This document shows, piece by piece, positions 37,037 to 49,849 of a DNA stretch of 60,000 nt. Both the position numbers and the translations under genes were made by a program. This DNA is from Nematostella vectensis (lineage: Eukaryota > Cnidaria > Anthozoa > Actiniaria > Edwardsiidae), in the NCBI RefSeq assembly GCF_932526225.1, contig NC_064045.1, positions 10,880,022-10,940,021 on the forward strand. The letters are read 5' to 3'. A model generated the notes under the pieces. It did no database searches. It was not told the origin of the DNA and saw nothing but the letters and a program-made list of their open reading frames with translations. Every line of letters begins with the position of its first letter. The stretch's first letter is position 1.

Positions 37037-38425
37037 TTGGGCACGAATTTCGCGGCGTGAGTTTGATAAACATGTGAAGATGCCGGTGAAAGACCTGTAC
37101 AGACAAAAACATACGCTATTTGCATTTCCCTTGATCGTAATTCGCTAATCCATTGACCCAAACACTGACTTTTGTCCGTGCTCCAATCGCAAGAGTCTAT
37201 TACGCTGAGGGTTTTCCCTCACAAGATAACAGATGTTGTACAAGAACAAAGACGAGACCTGATCAAAGAAACAAATACAACCTACATTGTAGGTCATTTT
37301 TGTTGCTGTCTCTTAAAACATACTAGACATATCGATAGGAAAGTTTTGAGCAATATATCTTTAAATTTTCTTGTTTTAACTGTTCTGATAGAGCAGATAT
37401 AACATCGACATAACCCTAATTTTTTTATCAAACTTTATTTATTCCTTTATCTTCTTCATTTCTAATGCCCCTCTATTATCAATCAGGGGTGTACTTTACA
37501 CATTATTTACCGCCCTCGAGTAAAGCTAAAAGTTTGAGTCATTCGAGTTAGAAAACACAAAATACAGTATCCCTGAGGAATTTGAAATTAGTTTGGGTTT
37601 TAGATTGAGATTTTTTAGTTTTCCATTGTTTGACAATTCTTGTATTAGGTCAACTAATACTTCCTTCCTGGTCAAGTAAATACGATTTATTATAAAAGGG
37701 CTTGCAAGCTAATTACAACAAGGCCTCATTTCATAGTTCAAAACGCTTTCTTTATGGGGTTTAAGGCAGTTATCATTCGATACCTGTTTGGATTTGGCTT
37801 GCAGTTTATAGACCAGTCTTTTGGCTTAGCCACGGCTTACAGCAGCTCTAAAGCTGACTGTTTATAAAAATATGTTGTAGAACAACAGGACATGACTGAT
37901 TCCTCTTACATCTCACAGATTTATCTCTTAACCTCTTAGTTGTATGATATGACCCCACATAGCTGTCAATCTCGCTTTAGGAAAAATCTTGAGAAAATAC
38001 AGTAAAAAGTACCAAGATAACTAGTGCGGGAGAATACAGTAAATGTATGGATATTTTCAAGAAAATTTGGCTTGAGAAAAGGTTCAAAATCCTGAGACTC
38101 CTGCCCAATGCGGGAGAGTTGACAGCTATGCGACCAGGGTAGCCACATCAAAGCTTGGATAATACAAGCCCTTTTTATAACATTACACCTCTAAGCTTAT
38201 TGTAGTTTTACTTATTTTCCATAGCATAACCAGAAAGCTGGCTCTCATTTAGGGTCAACTAGAAAAGTTAAATTTTCAAATGCGCCCAGTCTGAGGTTCA
38301 CAAGCTGATCCGCTGCATCTCGTCCCTTTTCACACCACAGGATGCCCAATGTTCAAAGGCACAACATCTCCAAATAACCCCAAATGTGAGCCGGCAAGCA
38401 GGCTATTCTTAGCAATGCCTTGTTA
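37037..38425. other. Intergenic region between the ASB-type gene and COX19
   Basis: Apart from the short inverted-repeat element at 37955-38132, nothing recognisable. It contains the ASB promoter and the COX19 3' UTR. Confidence 0.5.
37955..38132. mobile_element. MITE-like element with CATAGCTGTCAA ends
   Basis: The left CACATAGCTGTCAATCTCGC and right GCGGGAGAGTTGACAGCTAT are imperfect inverted copies. The ends match those of the element at 46239-46620 (CATACCTGTCAAC). It is 178 bp and non-coding. Confidence 0.65.
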
Positions 38426-40800
38426 CTATTTAGAGTTATCTGATGTTCTTTGATTTGACGAGGACTGCTTAGCGTCAGTTCCAGCAGAAGATCTAAAGCC
38501 AAGTTTAGCAAGGTCTTCTTTTGCCATGAGCTCTCTATGGAGATAAATAATATACAAAACAGATCACTTACATATGAAGCAAAACAACACTCCAAAAACT
38601 GGAAATCGACTCTGCCAAATTTTCGTCTTTAATAAGACTTCTTCAGGGCAGACTGAAGAAGGTGAATCGTTACAAGCTTATTTACATCAGAATAGTGGCG
38701 TGAGACGCAAAAACATTACAACTGACAAAAACGTGCATTTTCTAGAATAGCGCGCGCTATGGATAAAAAGAATTTACACATCTCTACGTGGGTTCCAACT
38801 ACAAAAAAAGTCATCACTGTTAAGACCCCACGGGTAGATAGACTTAAGCCGATAAGCCCACTGGCCTTCCCTTTCCCTAAGCTGAGCCTCAGAGTTACAC
38901 TTATCTATAAGTTGTACCATAACATTATGATTGTCGCAATGATTGTCGCAATGAAGCAAAACAACAATGTACTTACATACATGAAATATAGATGAATTTT
39001 TCAAGTCAATAAATATTCAAAATATTATTTTGCATGATGTCATACATTTTTAATCCAATAAAAAACAGGGTTTTACTGAAATGTTTCTTTAGAAGCTAGT
39101 TTTGGAATTTGCAAACATTGGAGTGATAGGAAATGAGAAGTGTATTAGACGAATTACTGCCTGGATTCCAATGGAATATCGGGACTGTAGCAGGGCTGGG
39201 ACATGTGCCCCCCCCCCCCCCCCCCCAATATTTTCAAAATTTATAAGGAAGTGATCAGAAGCTGTGGCTGTGCTACCCCCCCCCCCCATATATTTTCTGT
39301 ATTGTGCCCTCCCCCCCATCTTACGTGGCCTGCTACGGCCATGCATATGAGATAGGTATACTATAGAAAGGCCAGCTTTATAACAGTTATCCTCACTAGC
39401 GAATGCCTGCAGAAAAAAGCTAGTCATTGAATATTTTTTTCATCTTGTGAAAGAGTTTGAATATACAACTTTCTTGTAACTGTAAGGATGAACTACAAGA
39501 AAGAAGATACAGCCTGGTCACTTTGAAGATATAAAACACAACCTAAATTGAGCTTGTCGTTTTTTGTGGAGGGAGGAAAACCAGAGGAAAACCCAGTAGC
39601 AAAGGCAAGACTCTACTATGTAACTAAACTCACATCACTGGTATTCAAACCTGAAACAGAGAACACTTTCTCAACTGTATTACCCAAGCTCCTTCCAAAA
39701 GAAACAGGTGAAAACTCATGATGATAACATAACAGGCAGAATGCTTTAAGCAATACCTGTCCATCCTGCACTGCAAGTATGCTTGGGACTCAGCGCGGCA
39801 GTTGAAGTTCATGTTCTTGTTTTTCTTGAGGCATTGCATGTACGTTATCATAAAATCCTTGCATTCCCCTGGTTGAAAATCAAAATCAGCTCAGAAGCAC
39901 TTCAATATTCTAAACAACTAAAAAAAACTAAAGAGTCAACATCACCACAAGCAGCTACATAATCCTAATCAAAACCATCATCATCTACAGCGGCGTAGCC
40001 AGGGTTTTTAACAAGAGAGGACCCAAAAGACCCTTTCAAGCATTTTTGGGTGTGTTTTAGATAATGTCTCATACATTTACTGTATTTTTGGCTGCTAGAA
40101 GGGGGGCCCGGCCCCCTGCCCCCCCCCCCCCCCTGGCTATGCCCCTGATCTAATCTCATCTCTTCTACTGTAATATCTTTTTTTTATTTTGGAGCTCAGG
40201 CCTAGACTCTGATAACATTATAATGGAGAGGATAGCCAGAACTTTAACTGGTCCGCCCAACCTACCCTGCATAAGATTTAGAAGTTTCTGACCACGTCTC
40301 ATCTCTGGCAAAGGAAAAGGCTGAAATCCACTGGTCACTGCTTCCAGGCTAATGACAGTCTCCTGTTTTATACTGTGAAACCCCAGCCAGCTCACCATTG
40401 TCATTATCCAAACATCTTCACCAGCATTGCCACCACCAAAATCACTACCATCTTCATTAATATATCTTAGCCATCATTATCATTCTTATAATCATTGCTG
40501 TCGCCATCAGCACAGTAATTACAATCAGCACAGTAATTACAATCATCATATCATCGTCACTCATCATTATCACTTCCCAGCATCAACATTTTATACAACA
40601 AACCTAAATGATGCGGCAAACCGATAATTGTACCGATTAAAAAATGTCGCGAAAGACGATGTCACGATAAAAGAACACATTGAAACATCGACAACACTCA
40701 TCAGACCAAGAAAAAAGATTTCCTTACCGTCGTGGTCTAGCGGAAAACTGCCCCTGTCCGGAGGTTTAGTTTGGAAAATTTTTCTTCCCGAAGGATTCAT
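38426..40800 (-). CDS. COX19: COX19, cytochrome c oxidase assembly factor (three exons, complete)
   Basis: Exons 40800-40728, 39868-39757 and 38534-38426 join in phase (294 bp, 97 residues). The N terminus has KPPDRGSFPLDHDGECKDF, the classic COX19 start. The coiled-coil-helix-coiled-coil-helix (CHCH) domain has two CX9C motifs, CKDFMITYMQC and CRAESQAYLQC, followed by RMDR. Exon 3 continues ELMAKEDLAKLGF, also conserved, then a short polar tail. From the family: a small intermembrane-space and cytosolic protein imported through Mia40, needed for copper delivery to cytochrome c oxidase. It starts 318 bp from WDR45B on the opposite strand. Its introns contain a Penelope-like remnant and two inverted-repeat elements. 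Confidence 0.94.
38590..39004 (-). mobile_element. Penelope-like retroelement remnant
   Basis: The minus strand of 39004-38774 contains LREREGQWAYRLKSIYPWGL, like the end of a GIY-YIG endonuclease domain in Penelope-like elements (E..W...L....P.GLN). Just downstream is CTTCAGTCTGCCCTGAAGAA, an inverted motif usual at their 3' ends. A piece of the same 3' sequence (GAAATTTGGCAGAGTCGA) recurs at about 42020. It lies in COX19 intron 2. Assignment is by motif. Confidence 0.55.
39186..39340. mobile_element. GCCGTAGCAGG-family MITE-like element
   Basis: Begins TGTAGCAGGGCTGGG and ends GGCCTGCTACGGCC in inverted orientation. The interior has three C-runs, TATTTTCAAAATTTATAAGG and GCTGTGGCTGTGC. It is in COX19 intron 2. 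Confidence 0.7.
39992..40145. mobile_element. MITE-like element with GGCGTAGCCAGGG ends
   Basis: The left GGCGTAGCCAGGG and right CCCTGGCTATGCCCC are inverted copies (one mismatch plus an end difference). The interior is C-rich on the right side. About 155 bp, in COX19 intron 1. Confidence 0.68.
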
Positions 40801-41118
40801 AGCAAAGGAGCCTTCTTTTTAACGGACGATTTTTCTCTTGGAACTATAAAAAATGTAGGAACATCCGCCATAAAGATTGCAGCACTGTCCAGATGAATTA
40901 TGGGTTATGGCCTTGTGCTGACCAATGAAATAAGTGTTTAGAAAAGTGAAAAGTCAATCACCAATAAAAACTAATTCTAAGACAGCCAGTGATTGGCTAA
41001 TATTATGACTGGAAGTAGAGCTGTCACGTGCCCAGAACACAAAATGGCTGTTCGACTGCTCACGATGTGAACGTTACCAAGACTTTTTAAGAATTCTACT
41101 GCAATATAAAGCAGCAAG
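40801..41118. promoter_or_regulatory. Bidirectional promoter region between COX19 and WDR45B
   Basis: A 318-bp gap between divergent start codons. It contains CCAAT-type pentamers (for example CCAATAAAAA near 40960 and CCAATGAAAT near 40921). Assigned from position. Confidence 0.6.
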
Positions 41119-44100
41119 ATGAACATTAGCCAAACAAAAACGTATGGCAATGGACTCCTCTTTGCTGGGTTTAATCAAGATCAAGGTAAAATGATGGATT
41201 TTTGTTAAAGTTATCCAAACTTTCTTATGATTGATTTCGTAAGTTGACTGTGTTGTGGTAAAATTATAGGCTGTTTTGCTTGTGGTATGGAGAGTGGGTT
41301 TAGAATTTACAACTGCGATCCACTAAAGGAAAAGGAGAGACAAGGTTCGTATACATTTACCTGCTTTTTGCCCGCGATCTCTTGTATTAATCACGTTGGT
41401 ACGAAGTTGCCAGCATTAATAATATGCCCTTGGCCCTTACCCTCAAAGTTATCTGCTCAAAACTCTCCTTGCTATTTTGCAAGTAGTGAGTATTGACAGG
41501 GAGCTTACCTCGTAAATCATGGAACAGTGCCTGCTGGATAAACAAGCACAGAGACCTTTAAAGATCTTGGTCGAAATATTGTTTATTACTCATGGCTGTG
41601 GGGTGACTTTCACACCCATTTTAGACTTTCTCTCCCCTTCATACATAAATAGATGTCAGTTACCAAACAATCGAACCTCCACTCCCTCCCAATCCCAATC
41701 TCATCAAATGGGCACTCTTTCCTAACTAGACAAGGAACTTAGATTCTGGGAGATTGTAAGACAATCATTTCTGTTTTTTTTTTCTAAAAAATAATATAAT
41801 AACCAAGCCCAACATAATTTGATGTTATCATCAAGTTATATATTGATCCAGCTTTATGGAAATTAATGTAATCTCCAATTTGTATAATTGCTTTCATAGA
41901 TTTTACAGATGGTGGTATAGGACATGTTGAAATGCTGTTTCGCTGTAATTACTTGGCTCTTGTCGGTGGAGGTAGAAGCCCCAAATATCCTGCTAACAGA
42001 GGTATATGTTATGCTGGAAATTTGGCAGAGTCGAATACCAGTTTTTGGTGTATTTTAGTTGTATGAATATTGAGTCATTGCCCCTAAGGGAATAAGATTT
42101 AGTCACCAATGTGACTAAATTACAAATTTATTTGGTTGCCAAGCCATGAATTGCCTTGGAAGTTAATATAACAGAATCTGAAAATTGATCTGATATAAGA
42201 AGGGAAGCCAGTGGAGTACTTAAGTATAATGTGATCAAACTTCTTAGTGTTCCTTATAACAGGGCTTCTAGAATTACGCGCTTGTGCAGAAGCGCGTAAT
42301 TTGGCCTTTTCCGTGTAATCAGCATAATCCACAAATTTCCGCGTAATCCTGCGTAATTGGGCTAAATTTTGAAAGACAAAACATTTAATTGCACAGCTGA
42401 TGTGTTCTTTAAGGGTTCTTACCTCTATTTCTCGTAAAAAAAGAGATATTCTTCGTAAGAGTGCGATATTTCAAACTGAATTTCGAAAACAAATAAGATG
42501 ACTAGGCATTCTTTGCTAAACTGCGAAGGCCTAGGACTAATAATAAAATACCTTTTTTAATTGGCTGGTGGCTAATAGCCAATGAAAACTTGCCTAAGAT
42601 ATTTTCACGCAAAAAATAACCTTTTCAAGCTATTTCACGCTTTCCTTTGGTACAAAATGTAGTTTGGGCGCAACAGTTGATATTCCGTGTAATTTAGCTT
42701 GTAATTCAGTAAAGAATCCCGCAAAATTTTGATATTTAAAGAAAAATGTATTGCAAAATCCCGTCTAATATAGCACGTAATGATTGATTTTTCATGTAAT
42801 TTTGCACGTAAAAGAATCCCGCGTAATTTTGAGTTTTTTTTTCGCGTAATTCCAGAAGCCCTGTAATAAGTCTAGCCGCAGTGTTCTGAACTTGTTGTAA
42901 TTCACCTAAATTCACTTAAATCACATATCTGCAGGCTATGTATATGTTGTGGTTTGAAATGCTTCTTGGTTTGAAATTGTTAAAACCAGTTTGAAAAAAA
43001 TTCAAACCATGCCACATTTGAAACCACAACATATACCATGATCCAACTGGGAAGTGACTAAAGTAAGAGTTATGGTCGGGTGGTTCCAGAAGGTCCAGGG
43101 GGGGTATTGCCTTCCTTTCTGGACCTTACAGAAATTGTATATATATGTGGTCCTGCAATATTTTTTGGTCCTCTCCCTGCCCCCCCCCCCCCACTTCAAT
43201 TTGGTGCCCCCCCTTTGAAACATCCTCCTTGCTAATCAACTCTTTCTCTTGACAGTAATGGTTTGGGATGATTTAAAGAAGAAGTGTGTGATAGAACTAG
43301 ACTTTTCTAGTGATGTCAGGGCTGTCAAGCTTAGAAGAGACAGGTATAAGTTTTGTGGTTGTGTACAGTGGTACTTATTACTACAATGAGACAGGTATAA
43401 ACTAGACATGTATGAGTCTTTGTGATGGTATACAGTAGAACTGCACTATTTTACAGGCACAAACTAGACTACAGTATTTGTGTCTGTTATTCTATGTTGT
43501 ATTGCATTAGCACTGCGATTTGTATCAGGTACATGATTATCAGGTACACTACAGGTGTATAGTGTTAATCAGGTTGAGATGCCTCTGAAAATATCTCCAA
43601 CGAAGGGCTAACACTAAAAACATCAGTAAAACTATTGTTTTCAGCATTTCAACTCTGCATTGATTTATTTTACTGATTCCACCACAATTACACAAACAGC
43701 CTCTATAGTTTATGTGTATGTCTGGTATATGCAAGCTCTACTGTATAAAATCAATTGATATAAAGATATTCTTTATCTTTTGGTGTTTTTTTTATTGCAG
43801 AATCGTGGTGGTTTTAGATAATCTCATTAAAGTATTTACCTTCACTCAAAATCCCCAACAGCTGCATGTATTTGAAACTGCAAATAACCCAAAAGGTAGG
43901 ATTAACAAGATCAACCTGACTATGTCTTGTACAAAGAAGACCTTGGGGCAAGAAATAATCACTTCACCTTCCCTCCCTATGATTTATTTGCATTTTTTTA
44001 TGTGTGTTATTCTTTACAATACTTCCATATTATTCTCCAGGCTTGTGTGTTCTCTGTCCAAGTAGCAATAACTCTTTGCTGGCATTCCCGGCCCGGAAGA

Positions 44101-47100
44101 CAGGCCATGTTCAAATAGTAGACCTTGCAAATACCGAGCGTGCTCCACTTGAGATTGCCGCCCATGAGGCGCCAATGAGTTGCTTGGCAATGAATCTTCA
44201 AGGCACTCGACTTGCTACAGCATCCGAAAAGGTTAGCAGACGTTTATGGTGTGCTTCAAAAACAAGAAGCATTTCTGCTGGTTGTAACTTCTTCCATCTC
44301 ATGAACTCAACAGTTCAGCAAAACCCATTACTTCACCTGTTTTAAAGGGAAGCTCAGATGGCACATCAGAGCATCGCTCGGTAGTGCCTGTGCCTCCTAC
44401 CACTGGGTGGGTTGGGTTGGGTTAGTTGGTATCTTATTCTTTGCTCCAATGGTTTTTCTCTAGGTTCTCTGGTTTTCCTTCCTCCACAAGACCAACAATT
44501 TTGATCTTATCTGTGATCCGTAGTCAGACATGAGTTGTATGGCCGCTGCCTGAGGCGCCTTTCCATGCCTTCAACTCTACCACATCTGAATCTGCGCTCT
44601 CGTAATCCAGCATCTAGCTGCAATGAGAGTGTGAAGCTACTCCAATTTATTTATTTATTTATTAAATTTCCGTGGTTGTCGATTATAAGAGCTTGTAAAC
44701 ACATTCATTTCATAAACCCAGCAGCTTCGCACAGCCTGTAAATACTTCACATGTTTTTTAATTCTGATGCTGATGGTTATTAGAGCTGTATCAGGGGTGC
44801 ACTTAACAGAAGTTACATACAGTATTATGCTTTGATGATTTGTTCCTTTTTGTAGGGAACATTAATACGAGTGTTTGACACCAGTAATGGTGCCCAACTT
44901 CATGAGCTTAGAAGAGGATCAGGAAGTGCTCATATATACTGGTGAGTGGATCCAGTGGTCAGAAGAAAGCTTGAGATAAAGTGGGATACCCTCTTTGAAG
45001 GCAGCAATAAAAGTTCAGGCAATATTAAACATGCAGGATAAGCCCCTGGGAACTTATTTAATATTTTTCCAGCTCTTTACTAGTTGTTTTGATATATATT
45101 CCAAAGTTGCAGATGAATTAGTTATAACATTTGTCTCTACATGAATTATGATGTTTTGAGAGGTTATATTAAAGTCCATATAACCTTTCAGAGTTGATAG
45201 ACTTTGTCAATTCTTTATATTTTCATCTTCCAAATGGTATGTGGTTCGTATTGACCCTACAAAACATGGGTTCGTGCGAATCCAGTCATTTGTGACGTAG
45301 ATCGAGATGTCAACCAAATTACATGAGAAAACATAATGCCCGCGCTAAACCGGTTCCCGTCTTCATGTCTTCTTAGTTATTGCTGAAGAACTTTGTGTGG
45401 TTACAACTTTTACCGTCATCTTTATATCTCAACCTGGTATTCTGGTAATGATTATTTAACTTCAGGAAACAAATCTGCAAAATTTAGCAGATATTTTTTA
45501 GTCTTTGAATTGTCTTTGCATTGTGCGCGCGCTGCATTCGCAATCTAGAATGGCGACATTGTCACGAGCGCGCGCTGTTTTTGAAACCTGCAACAAAACG
45601 ATATTTTCTTTTTTCGCATACAATTCTCGACTTTAAATTATTCTTCATTGCTTCATTGAGGGTAGCATTGCGATAGAAAACAATTCGCCAATATTTTGTG
45701 GTATTGCCGTCTCTGAATTTTAGCCAATTTAAGGAAAATACGTTGTTTTAGATTTCCCGCCAAAACTTGGAATTATTCACTCGATTCAATCTCCTTTCGC
45801 ACGGCCAGGAAAATTTTCAAAGATCTGTAGAAAATTCAAATTTCAATCAAATTCAATTCCCCTTTCAGAATATGAAAGTTTATCTATGCTTTGTTTTGGC
45901 TATATTGATATAAGTGAAATGTTTTAAGAACTTTAAGCTTTTAAATGTATGTATGTGGCTTCAAAAGTGTTGTATTTTTTCTCCTATATTCACTTTACTA
46001 TTTTAGCATCAATTTTAATCAAGACTCTGAACTACTCTGTGTATCAAGTGACCATGGAACTGTTCATATATTCGCCATTGAAGATCAAAAGAAAAATAAA
46101 CAGACAAGGTAACTCTAAATTGTAGCCCTTAGGGAATCTCCAAACAACTACTGTATGTAATAAAATTTGTTAACTACTTTAGAGCAGTTGTCATCATATT
46201 AAGTACAGAAGCTCCGTCAAGTAGCCAGGATTTGAGTGGAGTATACATACCTGTCAACTCTCCCGCATTAGGCGGGAGTCTCAAGATTTTGGACCCCTTC
46301 TCCCGCTCTCCCGCGTTGAGCACCAAATCTCCCGCTTTTTAGAGATTTTTATCGCTTCCAAAAAATTTTTCTATAGAAAATCGTCATTTTGCCTATTTTT
46401 TATTAAAATATTTGAAACAATAATTCACCTGCGTAGCGCAATTTATCTAACACCCTTGTGCGATCTATAAGTGGATTTGCTCGTGAGAGCTTTCTATACG
46501 TCAAACGCCTGCAAGGTTAAACCCATCCCTCCCCCCCCCCAAATGAAAGTACCCCACCCCCCCCCAAAAAAAAAATCTCAAGCCTTGAGATTTTCGGAGG
46601 TTGACAGGTATGCGTATACTGTACTGTACATAGATATTAGTGACCTAAAGCATCCAAAGTCTTAGAACGCCAAGGATGTTAGATTTGTGTGCATCCCGTT
46701 CTCAACGTTCCAACTAACGTTTACATTCTCAATGACGTATGTGGAACACGCTCAAATGTATAACACTTGCTGCATTGAGAAAACTTTGTGGGAAGAGGCT
46801 GGACCCTCCCCTATTTACATCTATAAGATCTGCTAGCAGGGAAGCTTTTTAGTCGTTAACTAGAAAATTTGTATGTAACTGAATGTTCACAAGCCACAAT
46901 ACTGCCACTGATTTCGGCAAGTTGTCGAGATGCACAGTTTTCTCCTCTGGAACATATAGTCCTCGTTTCCTTGGAGGTTCTTAAATTTTATTTTATATTT
47001 ATTCTTTTTTAGCTCAAGCTCAGCGCACAGCTTTCTTCCCAAATACTTCAGTTCCAAGTGGAGTTTTTCACGGTTTCAGGTCCCTGGAGATCCACACTGT

Positions 47101-48028
47101 ATTTGTGCGTTTGGCGCTGAAAAGAATACTGTTATAGGTAAGTTCAGAGAGTGTTTTATCATGGGTGTGATTCCAGGAAATATCCTTACCTATTTGAGAA
47201 AGGGTGGTGCTGTAACTGAAGGACTGAAGTGTTTAAGTTTTCTTGAGTGTAAGCCCTGTTTTCTTAAACAATACAGGTTAAGATTTTGCAAATTTCCATT
47301 AGTCTAGTCAAAAGGAGGTGCTCCCGAGCACCCAAATGATATACTCGGCTTTTTTATGGAATCCTTTTTGGGGCTTGGGAACCCCTCCTTCCAACTTAGA
47401 CCATGGCAGAATATCCAGGGAGGGGGGCTGGATCCTTTTAGAATCACACTATGCAAAATGCAAATGGTAAAAACGTTTAAAACACCCCCTGAAGACACCC
47501 GAGGCTAGTGCTTCCATTTCGTGAAACGATATAACGAGCAGGAGACCTAAACATTGCATTGTGGTATCGTGAAATTTTTTAAATTGGGTTTATTCTTTTC
47601 CATATTCCATGGTCTTTGGTGCCAGCAAAAAAGTTCGATGTACCAAGATTACCGTTTTATCAAGTATTGCTATTTCAAGACTATTTTTAGAGGGGTTTCA
47701 TTCAACCTACCCATGATGCATTGTTGTGGCTTATTTAACCCTAGAGAAAGTCAAAACCTATTTGAACCATTCTTGGGGACCCAGGGCGACACGGAGGCCG
47801 GAAACGGAAGTACGCGCGGAGATGTCTTCTCACGTACTCCCGCTTGGTGTCGCCCTGGGTCCCCGAGCATGTATTGAACAAGCAGTCTCCTTATGCTCAG
47901 CCGACATTGTTTTTTACTTTTAAGCAATTTGTGCCGATGGCAGCTACTATAAATTCGCCTTCAATCCCAAGGGGGAGTGCTCACGGGACGCTTATGCCCA
48001 GTTCCTCCAGATGACCGATGGAGACTAG
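41119..48028 (+). CDS. WDR45B: WDR45B (WIPI3), PROPPIN-family autophagy protein (ten exons, complete)
   Basis: Exons 41119-41185, 41270-41344, 41900-42001, 43256-43343, 43801-43895, 44041-44231, 44856-44941, 46007-46108, 47013-47137 and 47925-48028, all GT-AG and in phase, give 344 residues, the same as human WDR45B. Diagnostic segments are [74 protein letters not shown] and [16 protein letters not shown]. The PROPPIN signature LRRG, which binds PI3P and PI(3,5)P2, is split from its context by no intron ([14 protein letters not shown]). From the family: a seven-bladed propeller recruited to phagophores, partnering ATG2 and AMPK-TSC complexes. It is closer to WDR45B than to WDR45 (WIPI4) along its whole length. 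Introns 3, 8 and 9 each carry an inverted-repeat element. Confidence 0.97.
42260..42863. mobile_element. Inverted-repeat element with many CGTAAT motifs, WDR45B intron 3
   Basis: The left CAGGGCTTCTAGAATTACGC and right GCGTAATTCCAGAAGCCCTG are inverted copies with one mismatch. Inside are about ten copies of CGTAAT/CGTGTAAT, crowded towards both ends in opposite orientations, like subterminal transposase sites. The 604-bp element has no long ORF. The ends suggest hAT (CAGGG), but a clean 8-bp duplication is not visible. Confidence 0.72.
46239..46620. mobile_element. MITE-like element with CATACCTGTCAAC ends, WDR45B intron 8
   Basis: Left end AGTATACATACCTGTCAAC and right end GTTGACAGGTATGCGTATAC are inverted copies. 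The ends are followed inside by CTCCCGCATT-type sequence on the left and CGGAGG on the right. The interior has repeated TCTCCCGC motifs and C-runs. Confidence 0.7.
47775..47864. mobile_element. 90-bp inverted-repeat (MITE-like) element, WDR45B intron 9
   Basis: The left GGGGACCCAGGGCGACAC and right GTGTCGCCCTGGGTCCCC are perfect 18-bp inverted repeats. It lies 60 bp before the acceptor of the last WDR45B exon. Confidence 0.72.
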
Positions 48029-49849
48029 GGAGAGCATGTCCAAATATGGATCATGACATCCAAGGAAAGTTCCATGTCACTAAATGTGCCGCCAGATGAT
48101 GATTTAAATGAGATATATGATTTATATTTTCAACGTATAGAATATAATACCATTGAGAAAACAACAAATGGATAGGGTTGGACCAGAAAGAGCAATTGTG
48201 CCATTGAGGCTTATTTTTTAGATTCATCCGTTTTTCATCTCAACAGTTTTCTTTTTAAAACATCCATGCTCTGTAATGGATCAGTATAAATATAAACTTA
48301 TTAAAGCACACACATACTAGTGAACTCACAGTATATGGACTAGGTATACAGGCCGGGATGTAACACATTCTTTTTAAAATCGCCTAGCATAGACACCTAG
48401 TGAGCGGTCACTTCTGAGCCTTAAATATTAGTCATACGTGCGCTTTATAGTAGTGCTCGTATACAATGTGCCAAGAAGAAGATGTATGTACCAATGAATG
48501 AGTTTTATGTTCGATCTTCTTTTACGCGAGGTAACGCCATTTCTCAATAACGTAAGCATTACTCGTTTAACTGAGTAGCAAGTGCAAGAAGATTAGAAAA
48601 GGAGGAAGCAGATGAGACGGCGCATGCGCCCAGGGAAAGAGCTGACCTCACCAGTCAGCCGTGTCAGGTTGTATGTAGTCTTTTCTAATGTGCTTGCGCC
48701 CGTTTGTGACACTGAAGGCCGAAACCATAGCACGATGCATCAGTTTGCATGCTGGCATGGTGTAATACAGTTTCTTAGTGAGAGGAGTTTATTTTCTAAA
48801 ATAAATAAAATGAAAAACTGTATGATGTATCTTTTATTGATTTGTTTGTAGAAAATAGAAAACAGATAGGAGTAGACGCAGGGGGGAAGGGTGGGGAAGG
48901 CACGCATCCCCCTCTCGACCACAGAAAAGAGGTGTCTTTTCCTAGTATTGAAGACACGAGAGTGCATATGATTTCAAATCCTGGTAATGCGCCAGCGAAT
49001 ACGAATATCCTCTTGTAGTCAACTTCAAAATGACATAGAAAATACTTATTTCCTCTTCTAGCCAACATCAATGAATAGACACCTACCAATTTCCTCGTAG
49101 GACCCGGCCGTGAAATACACCTAGCCGGGAACTATCGCAATTTATGTTAACAATGACCACACAAACGAGAAACTGTGCAATATTTATTTTATTTTCATAA
49201 TCTGATAATGTGATTACAAATAGAGTAGTATGCTATACTAATAAAGGTAGTTTTCATTTCCATGCCAAAATGGATATTCTACAGTGCTACTGGATAACAC
49301 CAATATACTCTGCACAACAACCCCAGTACCACCAAACATTGTACACCCACTATGCACCGCCCGCAAGGGGCTGTTTTATCAGCTGCGCACCTTGTTTGCG
49401 CGTGGTGTTTTAATATCCCCGCTGACCACGCTGATGGTAGGAACTGATGATTTTCCGCCGTTTAACGGGTAGCATTAAGATATATGTTAAGATTCATAAC
49501 TATGATTGTTTGGATTCTTTCTGGCTATCTCCCGTTTTTACTGTATAGGCGGAATATTCCTACAATATTGATTACCCTTTTTTCACCAACTTAAACCAAT
49601 TTGTATCGTTCGAAGGAGTACTAATATATGTTTTTTGTTTTAAAAAGTATATGAAATAGTAGTAAAGAAAAACGCTTTCTGATCTAAAAATTAATTAGGC
49701 TCTTAAGATTCTATCATAGTTATTAATATTATACTATCATGTGCTTTTCGTAAATAATCTGCAAATTGCCGTAACCAGGAACAGCCCACATTCAGGATTG
49801 CGTGCTTTAAATGCGGACAAATTCATCTGGGGATACCTCCGCCTCTTGT
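48029..49849. other. WDR45B 3' flank and intergenic sequence
   Basis: The proximal part is likely 3' UTR; overlapping AATAAA signals occur near 48800. The frame at 49284-49472 has no recognised domain. No other gene seen. Confidence 0.5.

Noticed and set aside
44395-44520. Sequence shared with the reverse strand near 39555-39600 (gene-like CTCTGGTTTTCCTTCCTCCA)
   Set aside because: Looks like an old dispersed repeat, but the boundaries and family are too unclear to annotate.
49284-49472. Plus-strand 62-codon ORF with a protein-like composition
   Set aside because: No recognisable domain, start context or splice border, and no neighbouring exons.
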